DNA of 64,000 bases from Palaemon carinicauda. Lineage: Eukaryota; Arthropoda; Malacostraca; Decapoda; Palaemonidae. The position numbers and the translations under genes were made by a program. The notes under the pieces are model-generated. The model saw only the letters and a program-made list of their open reading frames with translations, was not told the DNA's origin and ran no database searches. Location: NCBI RefSeq assembly GCF_036898095.1, contig NC_090728.1:85489289-85553288 (forward strand), in the 5' to 3' direction. Shown piece after piece: positions 19,913 through 30,367 of this stretch; positions within the stretch are counted from its first letter, which is position 1; the number at the start of each line of letters is the position of its first letter.

Positions 19913-22561
19913 TTAGGGGAATGTAGTGGTTGAGCCCTCACCCACTACTGCACTCGCTGCTACGAATGGTCCCAGGGTGTAGCAGTTCTCGTAAAGAGAC
20001 TGGACATCTTTAAGATAAAAAGACGCGAACACTGACTTGCTTTTCCAATAGGTTGCGTCCATTATACTTCGCAGAGATCTATTTTGTTTAAAGGCCACTG
20101 AAGTTGCGACAGCTCTAACTTCATGTGTCCTTACCTTCAGCAAAGCTTGGTCTTCCTCACTCAGATGGGAATGAGCTTCTCGTATTAACAGTCTGATAAA
20201 ATAGGATAAGGCATTCTTTGACATAGGCAAAGATGGTTTCTTAACAGAACACCATAAAGCTTCTGACTGTCCTCGTAAAGGTTTAGTTCGTCTTAAATAG
20301 AACTTAAGAGCTCTAACAGGGCATAAGACTCTTTCTAGTTCATTTCCAACCATATTTGATAGGCTTGGAATATCGAACGATTTCGGCCAAGGACGAGAAG
20401 GTAGCTCGTTTTTGGCTAGAAAACCAAGCTGTAAAGAACATGTAGCCGTTTCAGATGAAAATCCGATGTTCCTGCTGAAGGCGTGAATCTCACTGACTCT
20501 TTTAGCTGTGGCTAAGCAAACCAGGAAAAGAGTCTTTAAAGTGAGATCTTTAAAGGAGGCTGATTGTAGTGGCTCGAACCTTTCTGACATAAGGAATCTT
20601 AGTACCACGTCTAAATTCCAACCAGGTGTAGCCAAACGACGCTCCTTCGTGGTCTCAAAAGACTTAAGGAGGTCCTGTAGATCTTTGTTGTTGGAAAGAT
20701 CTAAGCCTCTGTGACGGAAGACTGATGCCAACATGCTTCTGTAACCCTTGATAGTGGGAGCTGAAAGAGATCTTTCTTTCCTCAGGTATAAAAGGAAGTC
20801 AGCTATTTGAGTTACAGAGGTACTGGTCGAGGATACTGATACTGACTTGCACCAGTTTCGGAAGACTTCCCACTTCGACTGGTAGACTCTAAGAGTGGAT
20901 GTCCTCCTTGCTCTAGCAATCGCCCTGGCTGCCTCCTTCGAAAAGCCTCTAGCTCTCGAGAGTCTTTCGATAGTCTGAAGGCAGTCAGACGAAGAGCGTG
21001 GAGGCCTTGGTGTACCTTCTTTATGTGTGGCTGACGTAGAAGGTCCACCCTTAGAGGAAGAGTTCTGGGAACGTCCACTAGCCATCAAAGTACCTCGGTG
21101 AACCATTCTCTCGCGGGCCAGAGGGGAGCAACTAACGTCAACCTTGTCCCTTCGTGAGAGGCGAACTTCTGCAGTACCTTGTTGACAATCTTGAACGGGG
21201 GGAATGCATATAGGTCTAGATGTGACCAATCCAGTAGAAAGGCATCTATATGAACTGCTGCTGGGTCCGGGATTGGTGAGCAATATATTGGGAGCCTCTT
21301 GGTCATCGAGGTTGCGAAGAGATCTATGGTAGGCTGGCCCCAGGTGGCCCACAGTTTCTTGCACACATCCTTGTGTAGGGTCCATTCTGTTGGAATGATT
21401 TGTCCCTTCCGACTGAGGCAATCTGCCATGACATTCAAGTTGCCTTGGATGAACCTCGTTACTAGAGAAATGTTTAGATCTTTTGACCTGGTGAGGAGGT
21501 CCCTTGCGATCTTGTACAACGTCATAGAGTGGGTCCCTCCTTGCTTGGAGATGTACGCCAAAGCCGTGGTGTTGTCCGAGTTCACCTTCACCACTTTGCC
21601 TTGAAGGAGAGACTTGAAGCTTTTCAAGGCCAGATGAACTGCCAGTAGCTCCTTGCAGTTGATATGCAACGTTCTTTGACTCGAGTTCCAAGTTCCCGAG
21701 CATTCCCGACCGTCTAATGTCGCGCCGCAGCCCGTGTCCGATGCGTCCGAGAAGAGAACGTGGTTGGGAGTCTGAACAGCCAGGGGCAGACCCTCTCTGA
21801 GGCTGATACTGTCCTTCTACCAAGTCAGGGAAGACTTCATCTTCTCGGAAATGGGGATCGAGACCGCTTCTAGCGTCTTGTCCTTTTTCCAGTAAACCGC
21901 TAGGTGATATTGAAGGGGACGGAGGTGTAGTCTTCCTAACGAAACGAACTGTTCCAGGGATGATAGTGTCCCTATCAGACTCATCCACTGCCTTACTGAA
22001 CATCGTTCCTTCTTCAGCATGTTCTGGATGCATACCTGGGCTTGACTTGTTCTGGGGGCCGACGGAAAAGCCCGAAAAGCTTGACTGTGAATCTCCATCC
22101 CTAAATACACAATAGTTTGGGATGGGACCAGTTGAGACTTTTCCATATTGACCAGGAGACCCAATTCCTTGGTCAGATCTAGAGTCCACTTTAGATCCTT
22201 CAGACAGCGACGACTGGAAGAAGCTCTTAGAAGCCAGTCGTCCAAATAGAGGGAGGCTCTGATGTCCGCTAAATGAAGGAATTTGGCTATATTCCTCATC
22301 AGCCTCGTAAACACAAGAGGAGCTGTGCTTAGGCCAAAGCACAGGGCTCGAAACTGGTAGACAACCTTTTCGTAAACGAATCTCAGAAAAGGTTGGGAGT
22401 CTGGGTGGATGGGGACGTGAAAGTATGCGTCCCTTAGGTCTAAAGAGACCATCCAGTCTTCCTTTCTGACCGCTGCTAGAACGGACTTTGTGGTCTCCAT
22501 GGCGAACGTCTGCTTTGTGACAAAGACATTCAGCGCACTGACGTCTAGCACCGGCCTCCAC
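19913..22561 (-). CDS. Tyrosine recombinase frame of element D
   Basis: The frame is open for 882 codons. The first ~480 run in another phase under RT/RNase H and have no known domain. The recombinase starts around 21060. It contains 'STLRVYQSKWEVFRNWCK' and 'LSAPTIKGYRSMLASVFRH' (core-binding), 'ATAKRVSEIHAFSR' (Arg), 'RTHEVRAVATSVAF' (H-x-x-R) and 'DATYWKSKSVFASFYLKDV' (tyrosine). All catalytic residues expected of a tyrosine recombinase appear present. No break is visible in the recombinase part, while Gag and RT of this copy are broken. Confidence 0.82.
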   Translation of the reverse strand: MEAGARRQCAECLCHKADVRHGDHKVRSSSGQKGRLDGLFRPKGRILSRPHPPRLPTFSEIRLRKGCLPVSSPVLWPKHSSSCVYEADEEYSQIPSFSGHQSLPLFGRLASKSFFQSSLSEGSKVDSRSDQGIGSPGQYGKVSTGPIPNYCVFRDGDSQSSFSGFSVGPQNKSSPGMHPEHAEEGTMFSKAVDESDRDTIIPGTVRFVRKTTPPSPSISPSGLLEKGQDARSGLDPHFREDEVFPDLVEGQYQPQRGSAPGCSDSQPRSLLGRIGHGLRRDIRRSGMLGNLELESKNVAYQLQGATGSSSGLEKLQVSPSRQSGEGELGQHHGFGVHLQARRDPLYDVVQDRKGPPHQVKRSKHFSSNEVHPRQLECHGRLPQSEGTNHSNRMDPTQGCVQETVGHLGPAYHRSLRNLDDQEAPNILLTNPGPSSSSYRCLSTGLVTSRPICIPPVQDCQQGTAEVRLSRRDKVDVSCSPLARERMVHRGTLMASGRSQNSSSKGGPSTSATHKEGTPRPPRSSSDCLQTIERLSRARGFSKEAARAIARARRTSTLRVYQSKWEVFRNWCKSVSVSSTSTSVTQIADFLLYLRKERSLSAPTIKGYRSMLASVFRHRGLDLSNNKDLQDLLKSFETTKERRLATPGWNLDVVLRFLMSERFEPLQSASFKDLTLKTLFLVCLATAKRVSEIHAFSRNIGFSSETATCSLQLGFLAKNELPSRPWPKSFDIPSLSNMVGNELERVLCPVRALKFYLRRTKPLRGQSEALWCSVKKPSLPMSKNALSYFIRLLIREAHSHLSEEDQALLKVRTHEVRAVATSVAFKQNRSLRSIMDATYWKSKSVFASFYLKDVQSLYENCYTLGPFVAASAVVGEGSTTTFP

Positions 22562-23058
22562 CCTCCTGTCTTCTTTACCACTAAGAAGAGACGGTTGTAG
22601 AAGCCCGGGGATTGATGGTCCAGGACTTTGACTACCGCTCCCTTTTCTAGCAAGAGAGACACCTCCTGCTTCAATGCTCGTCTCTTGTCTTCCTCTCTGT
22701 ACCTGGGAGAGAGATCGATGGGAGACGTTGCTAGAGGGGGTTTTCGTACAAACGGGATCTTGTACCCCTCTCTGAGCAACTTCACAGATTGTGCATCTGC
22801 GCCTCTCTTCTCCCAGGTCTGCCAGAAGTTCTTGAGTCTGGCTCCCACTGCTGTCTGAAGAAGGTGGCAGTCAGACTCTGCCTTTAAAGGACTTGGTTCC
22901 TTTCTTCTTCCCACGTCTCCCTTCGGCACGAGCACCTCCTCTGCTGGAGGCTCTGCCACGAAAGGGCGGAATAAATCTGGACGCTGGAGTGTCCATCCTG
23001 GGTCTTGAACAGGAAGGCAAAGGGGTGGCTTTGCGGGCAGAGGACGCAACCAGGTCAT
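21085..23058 (-). pseudogene. RT-RNase H-Dam-like gene of element D with one TAG
   Basis: RT (23058-21817) shows 'GGWRPVLDVSALNVFV', 'SLDLRDAYFHVPIHPDSQPF' and 'LYLDDWLLRA'. At 21817-21819 a TAG stands where E and F have the second Trp codon of 'LTWWKNS'. The same frame then continues open through RNase H ('INCKELLAVHLAL', 'VNSDNTTALAYI', 'NVMADCLSRKGQ') and the Dam-like part ('TIDLFATSMTKRLPIYCSP', 'YAFPPFKIVNKVLQKF') to 21085. A single base therefore separates this gene from an open frame. It overlaps the end of Gag in the +1 frame, as in E and F. Confidence 0.82.
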
Positions 23059-25211
23059 GGGTGTCCTTCTGAATCAAAGAAGCAGCAATCTCCTTAATCA
23101 AGTCCTCTGGAAAAAGGCACTTTGAGAGAGGAGCAAACAGAAATTCTGATCTTTGACACGGTGTCACTCCAGCTGACAGGAAAGAGCAAAGGTTCTCACG
23201 TTTCTTGAGGACCCCGGATACGAACGAAGCAGCAAGCTCACTAGATCCGTCACGTATGGCCTTGTCCATGCAGGACATTATGAGCAAGGAAGATTCCTTG
23301 TCAGAAGGGGAGATCTTCCTGCTCAAAGCTCCCAGACACCAGTCCAAAAAGTTGAAGACCTCGAAGGCTCTAAATACTCCTTTCAACAGATGGTCTAGGT
23401 CCGAAGGTGACCAGCATATCTTAGAGCGTCTCATGGCTATACCAGACGCTCGATCTGGAAGAGAGTTTAGCAGGGGGAAACGTAAAGGCTGTCTTCCCTA
23501 GACTCTTTTTGGACTGCATCCAATCTCCTAAAACTCGTAAAGCTCTCTTGGACGAGCGTGCGAGGACGAGTTTCGTAAAGGCAGGCGAGGATGACTGCGT
23601 ACCTAAAGCAAACTCTGACGCAGGAGAGCGTGGAGCCACAGACACAAACTGGTCCGGATACATCTCTTTGAACAGAGCAAGAACTTTTCTGAAGTCCAAA
23701 GAGGTTTGCGTGGTCTTGGGTTCGTCAAGGTCCGAATGTGGTTCATCAACGTGTGCCGCATCGTCATCATCAGAGAGTCCATCATCCGAGAATTGAGGAG
23801 GAAGCGGCAAAGGAGTAGGAATCGGCTGGTCAGCTGAGTCCGGTCGCACGGGTGCACGCGTGACTGAACCGAACGCAACGTCATGGAACTGTTGCCCAGT
23901 CTGTGAGCTGGCAACAACCATAGCAGCGCGGGGACGCACAGCGTCTACTCCAGACTGTCTAGTCTGATGTGGGCGAGCAGAGGCAACCACACTGGGTTGC
24001 GGAGGTTGACGCACCGCGTCAAAACACAACAACTTTGACGGTTGTTGTACCTCGCGAACGTCAACGGAAGGTTCCGTGCGTCGCTGAACGTCAACATGAG
24101 GCTGGCAGGGTACACTGGAACGCATGGGTGGTGGGACTCTCTCAGCTGGTGTGCGGAAGAAGGTCGCCTCAGCGTTCACAGGACGCACAACCGTGGTTGG
24201 TTGTAGGCAAGAGGTTGGTGCAGCATCAACCTTCTCCGCACGAAAGCCCTGCATCAGAGACGTTAACTGATACTGCATGGTCTGCAGCAAAGACCACTTA
24301 GGGTCTACAGGAGCAGGTGCGGCGACAGACGGTGTGACTGCCTGAGGCGGTACCGCTTTGCCTCTCTTAGGAGGTGAGCAGTCATCGGAAGACTGCAGCG
24401 AGTCCGAACTGACCCAGTGGCTACAACTGGGCCGTTGGACTTGCGCGGAAGGGACCGACTTGCGCTTAAGAGGTCCTGAGACCTTGGTCCATGGTTTCTT
24501 ACGAGAAACCTCTTCCGCAGACGAGGAATAAATGGGCTCTCTCGTCTCTGTGTGGGTGGGGCGATCTTGGGTAGATACGCCCGAAACCACGGAGGAAACG
24601 TCTGTTCGCTGATTAAAACCTCTCGAACCCTTTGGTCGTACGACATTGCTTCTCCCCTGGACTTGGGAGTTTGCAAGAGGTCCCGGACTAGGAGGACGAC
24701 AGGCACGAACAGACGAACCCTCAAGCGCAACACTATCCACAACACTATCACTCACTTTATCACTACCCACTGCACTCTTACACTTCAGCTCCTTGACGTC
24801 CGCCATGAGCTGGTTACGGTCACTAGCCAAGGACTCGACTCTCTCACCCAGAGCTTGGATGGCACGCATCATATCTGCCATCGAAGGTTCTTGAGTGCCA
24901 GAAGGGGGATTAGGAGCAACCACTACAGGGGAAGGAATAGGTTGTGGGGCATGAGGAGAGGAAAATTCAACAGAGCGAGATGAACTTCTCCTGACTCTAT
25001 CTCTCTCTAGCCTACGTGTATATTTCTGGAATTCGATAAAATCGAATTCCGAAAGCCCAACGCATTCCTCACATCAATCTTCCAATTGACAGGTTTTATC
25101 CCGACAATTGGAACAAACGGTGTGAGGATCGATAGAGGCCTTCGGAAGACGCCTTGAACAGTCCCTAGCATTACACTTCCTGAATTTAGGGACTGGAGAA
25201 AGGTCAGCCAT
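22871..25211 (-). pseudogene. Gag of element D, broken by a nonsense codon and a deletion
   Basis: The ATG at 25211 starts a frame homologous to E and F Gag. It carries a Cys-rich finger region ('TVCSNCRDKTCQLED') in the first 60 residues. At 25074-25076 a TGA replaces the CGA Arg codon of E and F. Further on, the frame 24923-23421 is Pro/Ser/Gln-rich (linker) and ends in 'LDFRKVLALFKEMYPDQFVS' and 'RSSKRALRVLGDWMQ'. Near 23435, 83 nt present in E are missing, shifting the frame. The C-terminal part (23434-22871) ends in the basic 'PPFRGRASSRGGARAEGRRG' tail. Confidence 0.8.
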
Positions 25212-25418
25212 TTTGAATTGGTCAAAGGGGAATTCAAAAACTATCCAAAGTCATCAACAAATAATCCGAAATCAAAAAAAGAATGCAAGGATTTATTGAA
25301 GAGAAAGCCTGCAAAGCGAAAGCTCAAAACTAGAAACGTGTACTTCACCAAATAGTTGTGAAAACCAATCCAGTTAGCAACAGCGAATTAGTAGGTCTTG
25401 CCGGTGGCACGACAGAGA

Positions 25419-25587
25419 GAAAATTGAGTTCTTTGTTTACATTGAGTACTGAGTACCTGCACGACAGATGGCGCTGTTGAAGTACACCCCCTACCTGCAT
25501 AGCGATCGCTGGCGGATTTTTAACGTAGAGTTTTCTGTCGAGCAGCAGAGCTGCAGCTTATATAATCACCGGCTAAGTTAAATATTG

Positions 25588-25590
<3 letters not shown>
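25419..25590 (-). repeat. 5' ITR of element D
   Basis: Inverse of the 3' ITR interior (from about 18907 to 19070). In the element's own direction it starts 'tttcaatatttaacttagcc' and contains TATATAAG 25-35 bases from the end, a possible TATA box that E and F lack. Outside it lies the (TA)n array. Confidence 0.85.
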
Positions 25591-26030
<440 letters not shown>

Positions 26031-26174
26031 TGACTGTTCTTTTATTGACATTAATCATGTCAAACATTTAGAATCTTTGAAAATATTTGCTTCTGTGTAT
26101 ATGTACAGTATATGTATAGGTAGCCTATATGGTACATATATGTATGTATGTGCATATATATTTGTGTATATATC

Positions 26175-26239
<65 letters not shown>

Positions 26240-26270
26240 TATATATATGATATGAAATATATTATATATA

Positions 26271-26328
<58 letters not shown>

Positions 26329-26395
26329 AGTGTATATATATGTATATATATATCATATATGTATATATTTATATATTACATATGTATACATATAT

Positions 26396-26457
<62 letters not shown>

Positions 26458-26481
26458 CTTATATATTATATTATATATATA

Positions 26482-26525
<44 letters not shown>

Positions 26526-26589
26526 GGGAGCAAATATTTTTAACGGTTCTGAATGTTTGACATGATTAATGTCAATAAAAGAACAGTCA
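26031..26589. mobile_element. Foldback element with 60-bp inverted arms
   Basis: The left arm (26031-26090, 'tgactgttcttttattgaca' onward) is the inverse of the right arm (26530-26589, ending 'gtcaataaaagaacagtca') with about four mismatches in 60. The interior is almost entirely TA-rich repeat with some non-repetitive bases near 26091-26170. No transposase is present. It could be a MITE with an expanded microsatellite, or simply a palindromic duplication. Confidence 0.75.
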
Positions 26590-26649
26590 TAGCTTTACCT
26601 GTGTTATGAGAATCAGCATTGTTGGACTTTCTCCTTTTCAACCATTTAC

Positions 26650-26690
26650 TTAATATTATTATTATTATTATTATTATTTTCATTATTATT
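26650..26690. repeat. (ATT)n trinucleotide run
   Basis: About ten ATT units with one interruption, next to the dispersed repeat that follows. Confidence 0.85.
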
Positions 26691-26695
26691 ATTAC

Positions 26696-27345
26696 TTTCT
26701 AAGCTACAACCCTAGTTGGAAAAGCAGGATGCAATAGGCCTAAGGGACCCAACAGGGAAAACCGCCCAGTGAGGATAGGAAACAAGGAAAAATAAAGTTT
26801 TTTAAGAACAGTAAGAACATTAATATAAATATTTCCTATATAAACTATAAAAACTTCAACAAAACAAGAGGAAGAGAAATTAGATAGAATAGTGTGTCAA
26901 GTACACTCTCAAGCAAGAGAACTCTAACCCAAGACAGTGGAAGACCATGGTACAGAGGCTATGGTACTACTCAAGACTAGAGAACAATGGTTTGATTTCG
27001 GAGTGTCCTTCTCCTAGAAGAGCTGCTTACCATAGCTAAAGTCTCTCTTCTACCCTTACCAAGAGGAGAGTAACCACTGAACAATTACAATACACTAGTT
27101 AAACCCTTGGGTGAAGAAGAATTGTTTGGTGATCTCAAGTGTTGTCAGGTGTATGAGGATAGAGCAAAATCTATGGAGAATAGGTCAGACTATTCAGTAT
27201 ATGTGTAGGCAAAAGGAAAGTGAATCATAACCAGAGAGAAGGATCCAATGTAGTACTGTCTGGCCAGTCAAAGGACCCCATAACTCTCTAGTGGTAGTAT
27301 CTCAACGGGTGGCTGGTGCCCTGGCCTACCTACTACCTTATACTG
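26696..27345. repeat. Dispersed repeat of unknown class
   Basis: The stretch beginning 'ttctaagctacaaccctag' has an unusually balanced composition compared with its AT-rich surroundings. From memory it resembles a repeat common in decapod sequences; I cannot confirm this here. No frame of length is open and no terminal repeats are visible. It is bracketed by trinucleotide runs (26650-26690 and 27381-27475), a pattern seen at the ends of some retroposons. Confidence 0.45.
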
Positions 27346-27380
27346 TAATTCAACTCAGACTGGATCATCTTCCCCCTCTT

Positions 27381-27475
27381 TAATAGTAGTAGTAGTAGTA
27401 ATAGTAGTAGTACAGTAGTAGTAGTAATAATAATAGTAATAATATTAATAATAATAATAATGATGATAATAATAA
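27381..27475. repeat. (TAG)n/(TAA)n trinucleotide run
   Basis: Mixed 'tagtag' and 'aataat' units over about 95 bases. Confidence 0.85.
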
Positions 27476-29636
27476 TCTAAATAATGATAATAATAATATT
27501 CATTAAAGACTTTAAAATAGTAGATTTAGCAAGGAATAAATAGTTTTCCTTCATTTAAAGTTTCTTTGAAATGTAGAATTCACATTAAATATTGTCTGTC
27601 ATCATCAGTATCTGTTAGATTTTAACAATGAATATATTTTTGGGAGGGTTTGATGGAATGAAATCTCTTCCTCCTTTCTTGATTCAATAAAATTACATCC
27701 AGATACAGCACGAAGGTTATGCTTTTCTGTAATTATCAGGAAAATCAGAATTATATTTAAACTTAATGATAGACAAGCAAAAAAAAAAAGTAAACAAAAA
27801 AAATAAACTATCCAAGGACTGTACAGCATTTCTGGAAGTCGCCGACGTGTGGATGAGGTCTTATTTCAGTTTGTGGTTGGGTAGACCTGGTATCTTTTTA
27901 AATCATATAATAATCCATAAACACCAATGTTATAAGCTTTTGTTTAGAGGCATTTACTTTAGTGAGAGAAGGGATATAAGGAGTCACGCTACCATCTTGG
28001 TCTTCTGACTCGCTAATTCTAGGTCTAAAAAATGTCTAAAAGATGGCTAGAAATGCGAGATTCGATGGTTATGCAGCAAAAGGATCTAAAGTAATTAAAG
28101 AATTAGAGTCTCTATGAGAGGACCTCGAATCTGGTAGGTCCCTTGTACCATTAAAACCTTAATGAATGGTGCAGTAGACCCACTAGTCAACTCTTGGTGA
28201 GTTAGTCTAGGGCTTGAAATAGGGCAGATTAGCCATGAAATATTCCTCTTAATCTTAACTTTATGGTTTTCTGAGCTTCCAGTAAAGAAGCTAATGAAGT
28301 TAAACTCTTAGAAAGCTTATGCCTATTAAAATCAATTCGTTAGGCTCGGCAAAACTAAAGGCTGAAGTGGCATTATCATATCATTCCTTCTTTAAGCAAG
28401 TACCTCAGCCATCTCTGGATTACCTCTGAACTAAAAGTAAGCTTCTGTTATGCTTTAAACTTCAATTTGATCAAGCAACCTACTCAGGGAAGAACAGTGA
28501 GATTATACACTCCTCACTAAAGTGTCTAAATTAAAACTGTTCCTCTGCACGAGATACACAAAGAAAGTGGATCATGATCACCTAAAAATATTTCTTATGC
28601 ACATTAGTGAGGTTAATGCTTAGAATCTTGAAAAGACATCTTGAAAACACTGAAATTGGTATAAAAACAAAAAATCCTTACATCTGGAGCAGAGCAGCAC
28701 ATATCGTTATTTCATGTCGACATGTGGAGTAAAGAAACTATCCAACATGTGTAGCATGTTATTGATCTAAATAGACACTAGTTCCATTGGTTTACTACGA
28801 AGGAAAGAAAACAGGAAAACTTCTTTTTAGGAGTAAAGTTAACATTCAAAGCTCTCAGAGACGAAAGCAAGCAATATATGAACAGAAGAAGTTCATGGAA
28901 ATAAACCATACACACCATTGTTGGGCGAGATAAATCCAAAGTTACTGGACCACTCAAAAGGAACAAGTAAGGTAGCTGTTGTCACTGACTATGAGATAAT
29001 AAAGAATGGTGTGAGTAACTGCATTACTCTGATTATGCATTCTCATGCATCTAACATCAAAATGAGAACAGTTACAGACCTGTAAGTGCACATTTATTTT
29101 TTTTAGAAGCTTTTGCTTCATATTTCATGGAAAATTTAATAAAATATTTCTTCTTCTCTCATTTTTTTCTGAGTGCATAGTATTGAATGCATTGCTGATT
29201 CTCTTTGCATTTCTTCCCCTATTACACAAGCTTGCAGTAACTTTTAATATTACAGAACTGAATGTTGCAATTATGAATCCCCATAGCATCTCCTGACCTG
29301 GATGAAAGAGAAGGTTTTAAATATGTCACAAAGGTCAGTTTTCTGAGGGCCATGGACACAAAGTATGTGACTATAGCAGTTACTTAAAGTTAATTTTTAA
29401 AAAATCATGCACCATAGCTCTGGAATAATCAGTTATCTCAAATGTTTCAATTCATGTCACATCCTCATGGTTCTCATGCTTGTTACATGCATGCTTAGGA
29501 ACATTTCTTTATGTAAAACTATTTGATAGTTTCGCAAGAACTAATACCTCTGAAAATTAATCAACAACATCTGAAAACTTTTAAAAAATATGACCTTTAA
29601 GCAAAATGAAATATATTCAAGATTTCTTCCATAAAA
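27476..29636. other. AT-rich stretch without recognised gene
   Basis: Only short frames are open and none shows a family motif. A less AT-rich part near 28020-28560 may be an old repeat, but I cannot name it. Nothing else is seen. Confidence 0.5.
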
Positions 29637-29826
29637 TGTTATTTTCATTAGTAAAATAAATTTTTGAATATACTTACCCGATGATCATGTAGCTGTCAAC
29701 TCCGTTGCCCGACAGAAATCTAAGGTCGGGATACGCCAGCGATCGCTATACAGGTGGGGGTGTACACAACAGCGCCATCTGTGAGTAGGTACTCAAGTAC
29801 TTCTTATCAACAAGAACTCAATTTTC
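29637..29826 (-). repeat. 3' ITR of element E
   Basis: Begins 'tgttattttcattagtaaaa' (outer extension). The part from about 29668 is the inverse of 35981-36131 and shares the diagnostic phrases 'tctaaggtcgg' and 'gtgagtaggt' with the 5' ITR of the same element. Confidence 0.88.
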
Positions 29827-29875
29827 TCCTCGGTCCACTGGTTCTCTATGGGGAGGAAGGGAGGGTCCTTAAATT

Positions 29876-29963
29876 CATGATCATCGGGTAAGTATATTCA
29901 AAAATTTATTTTACTAATGAAAATAACATTTTTCAATATTAATCTTACCCGATGATCATGTAG
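29876..29963 (-). repeat. Internal complementary region of element E
   Basis: The 'catgatcatcgggtaagtat' to 'gaaaataaca' half is the inverse of the 3' ITR outer end. The 'tttttcaatattaatcttac' to 'catgtagctg' half is the inverse of the 5' ITR tip. Confidence 0.87.
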
Positions 29964-30367
29964 CTGATTCACACCCAGGGTGGTGGGTGGAGACCAGCAT
30001 ACATGTTAACATAAGAAGCTAAGTATCCCGTATTTCATTTTAGCAGTTATTCAAAATAACAAACATAAAATAATAAGTACCTGGTAAGGAAGTCGACTTG
30101 AACTATTACTCTGCCTTTTTTAAGTACGTCTTCCTTACTGAGCCTAGCGGTCCTCTTAGGATGCTGAACGACTCCTAGGTGCTGAAGTATGAAGGGCTGC
30201 AACCCATACTAAAGGACCTCATCACAACCTCTAATCTAGGCGCTTCTCAAGAAAGAATTTGACCACCCGCCAAATCAACCAGGATGCGGAAGGCTTCTTA
30301 GCCTTCCGTACAACCCAAAAAACAACAATAAAAAGTATTCAAGAGAAAGATTAAAAAGGTTATGGGA

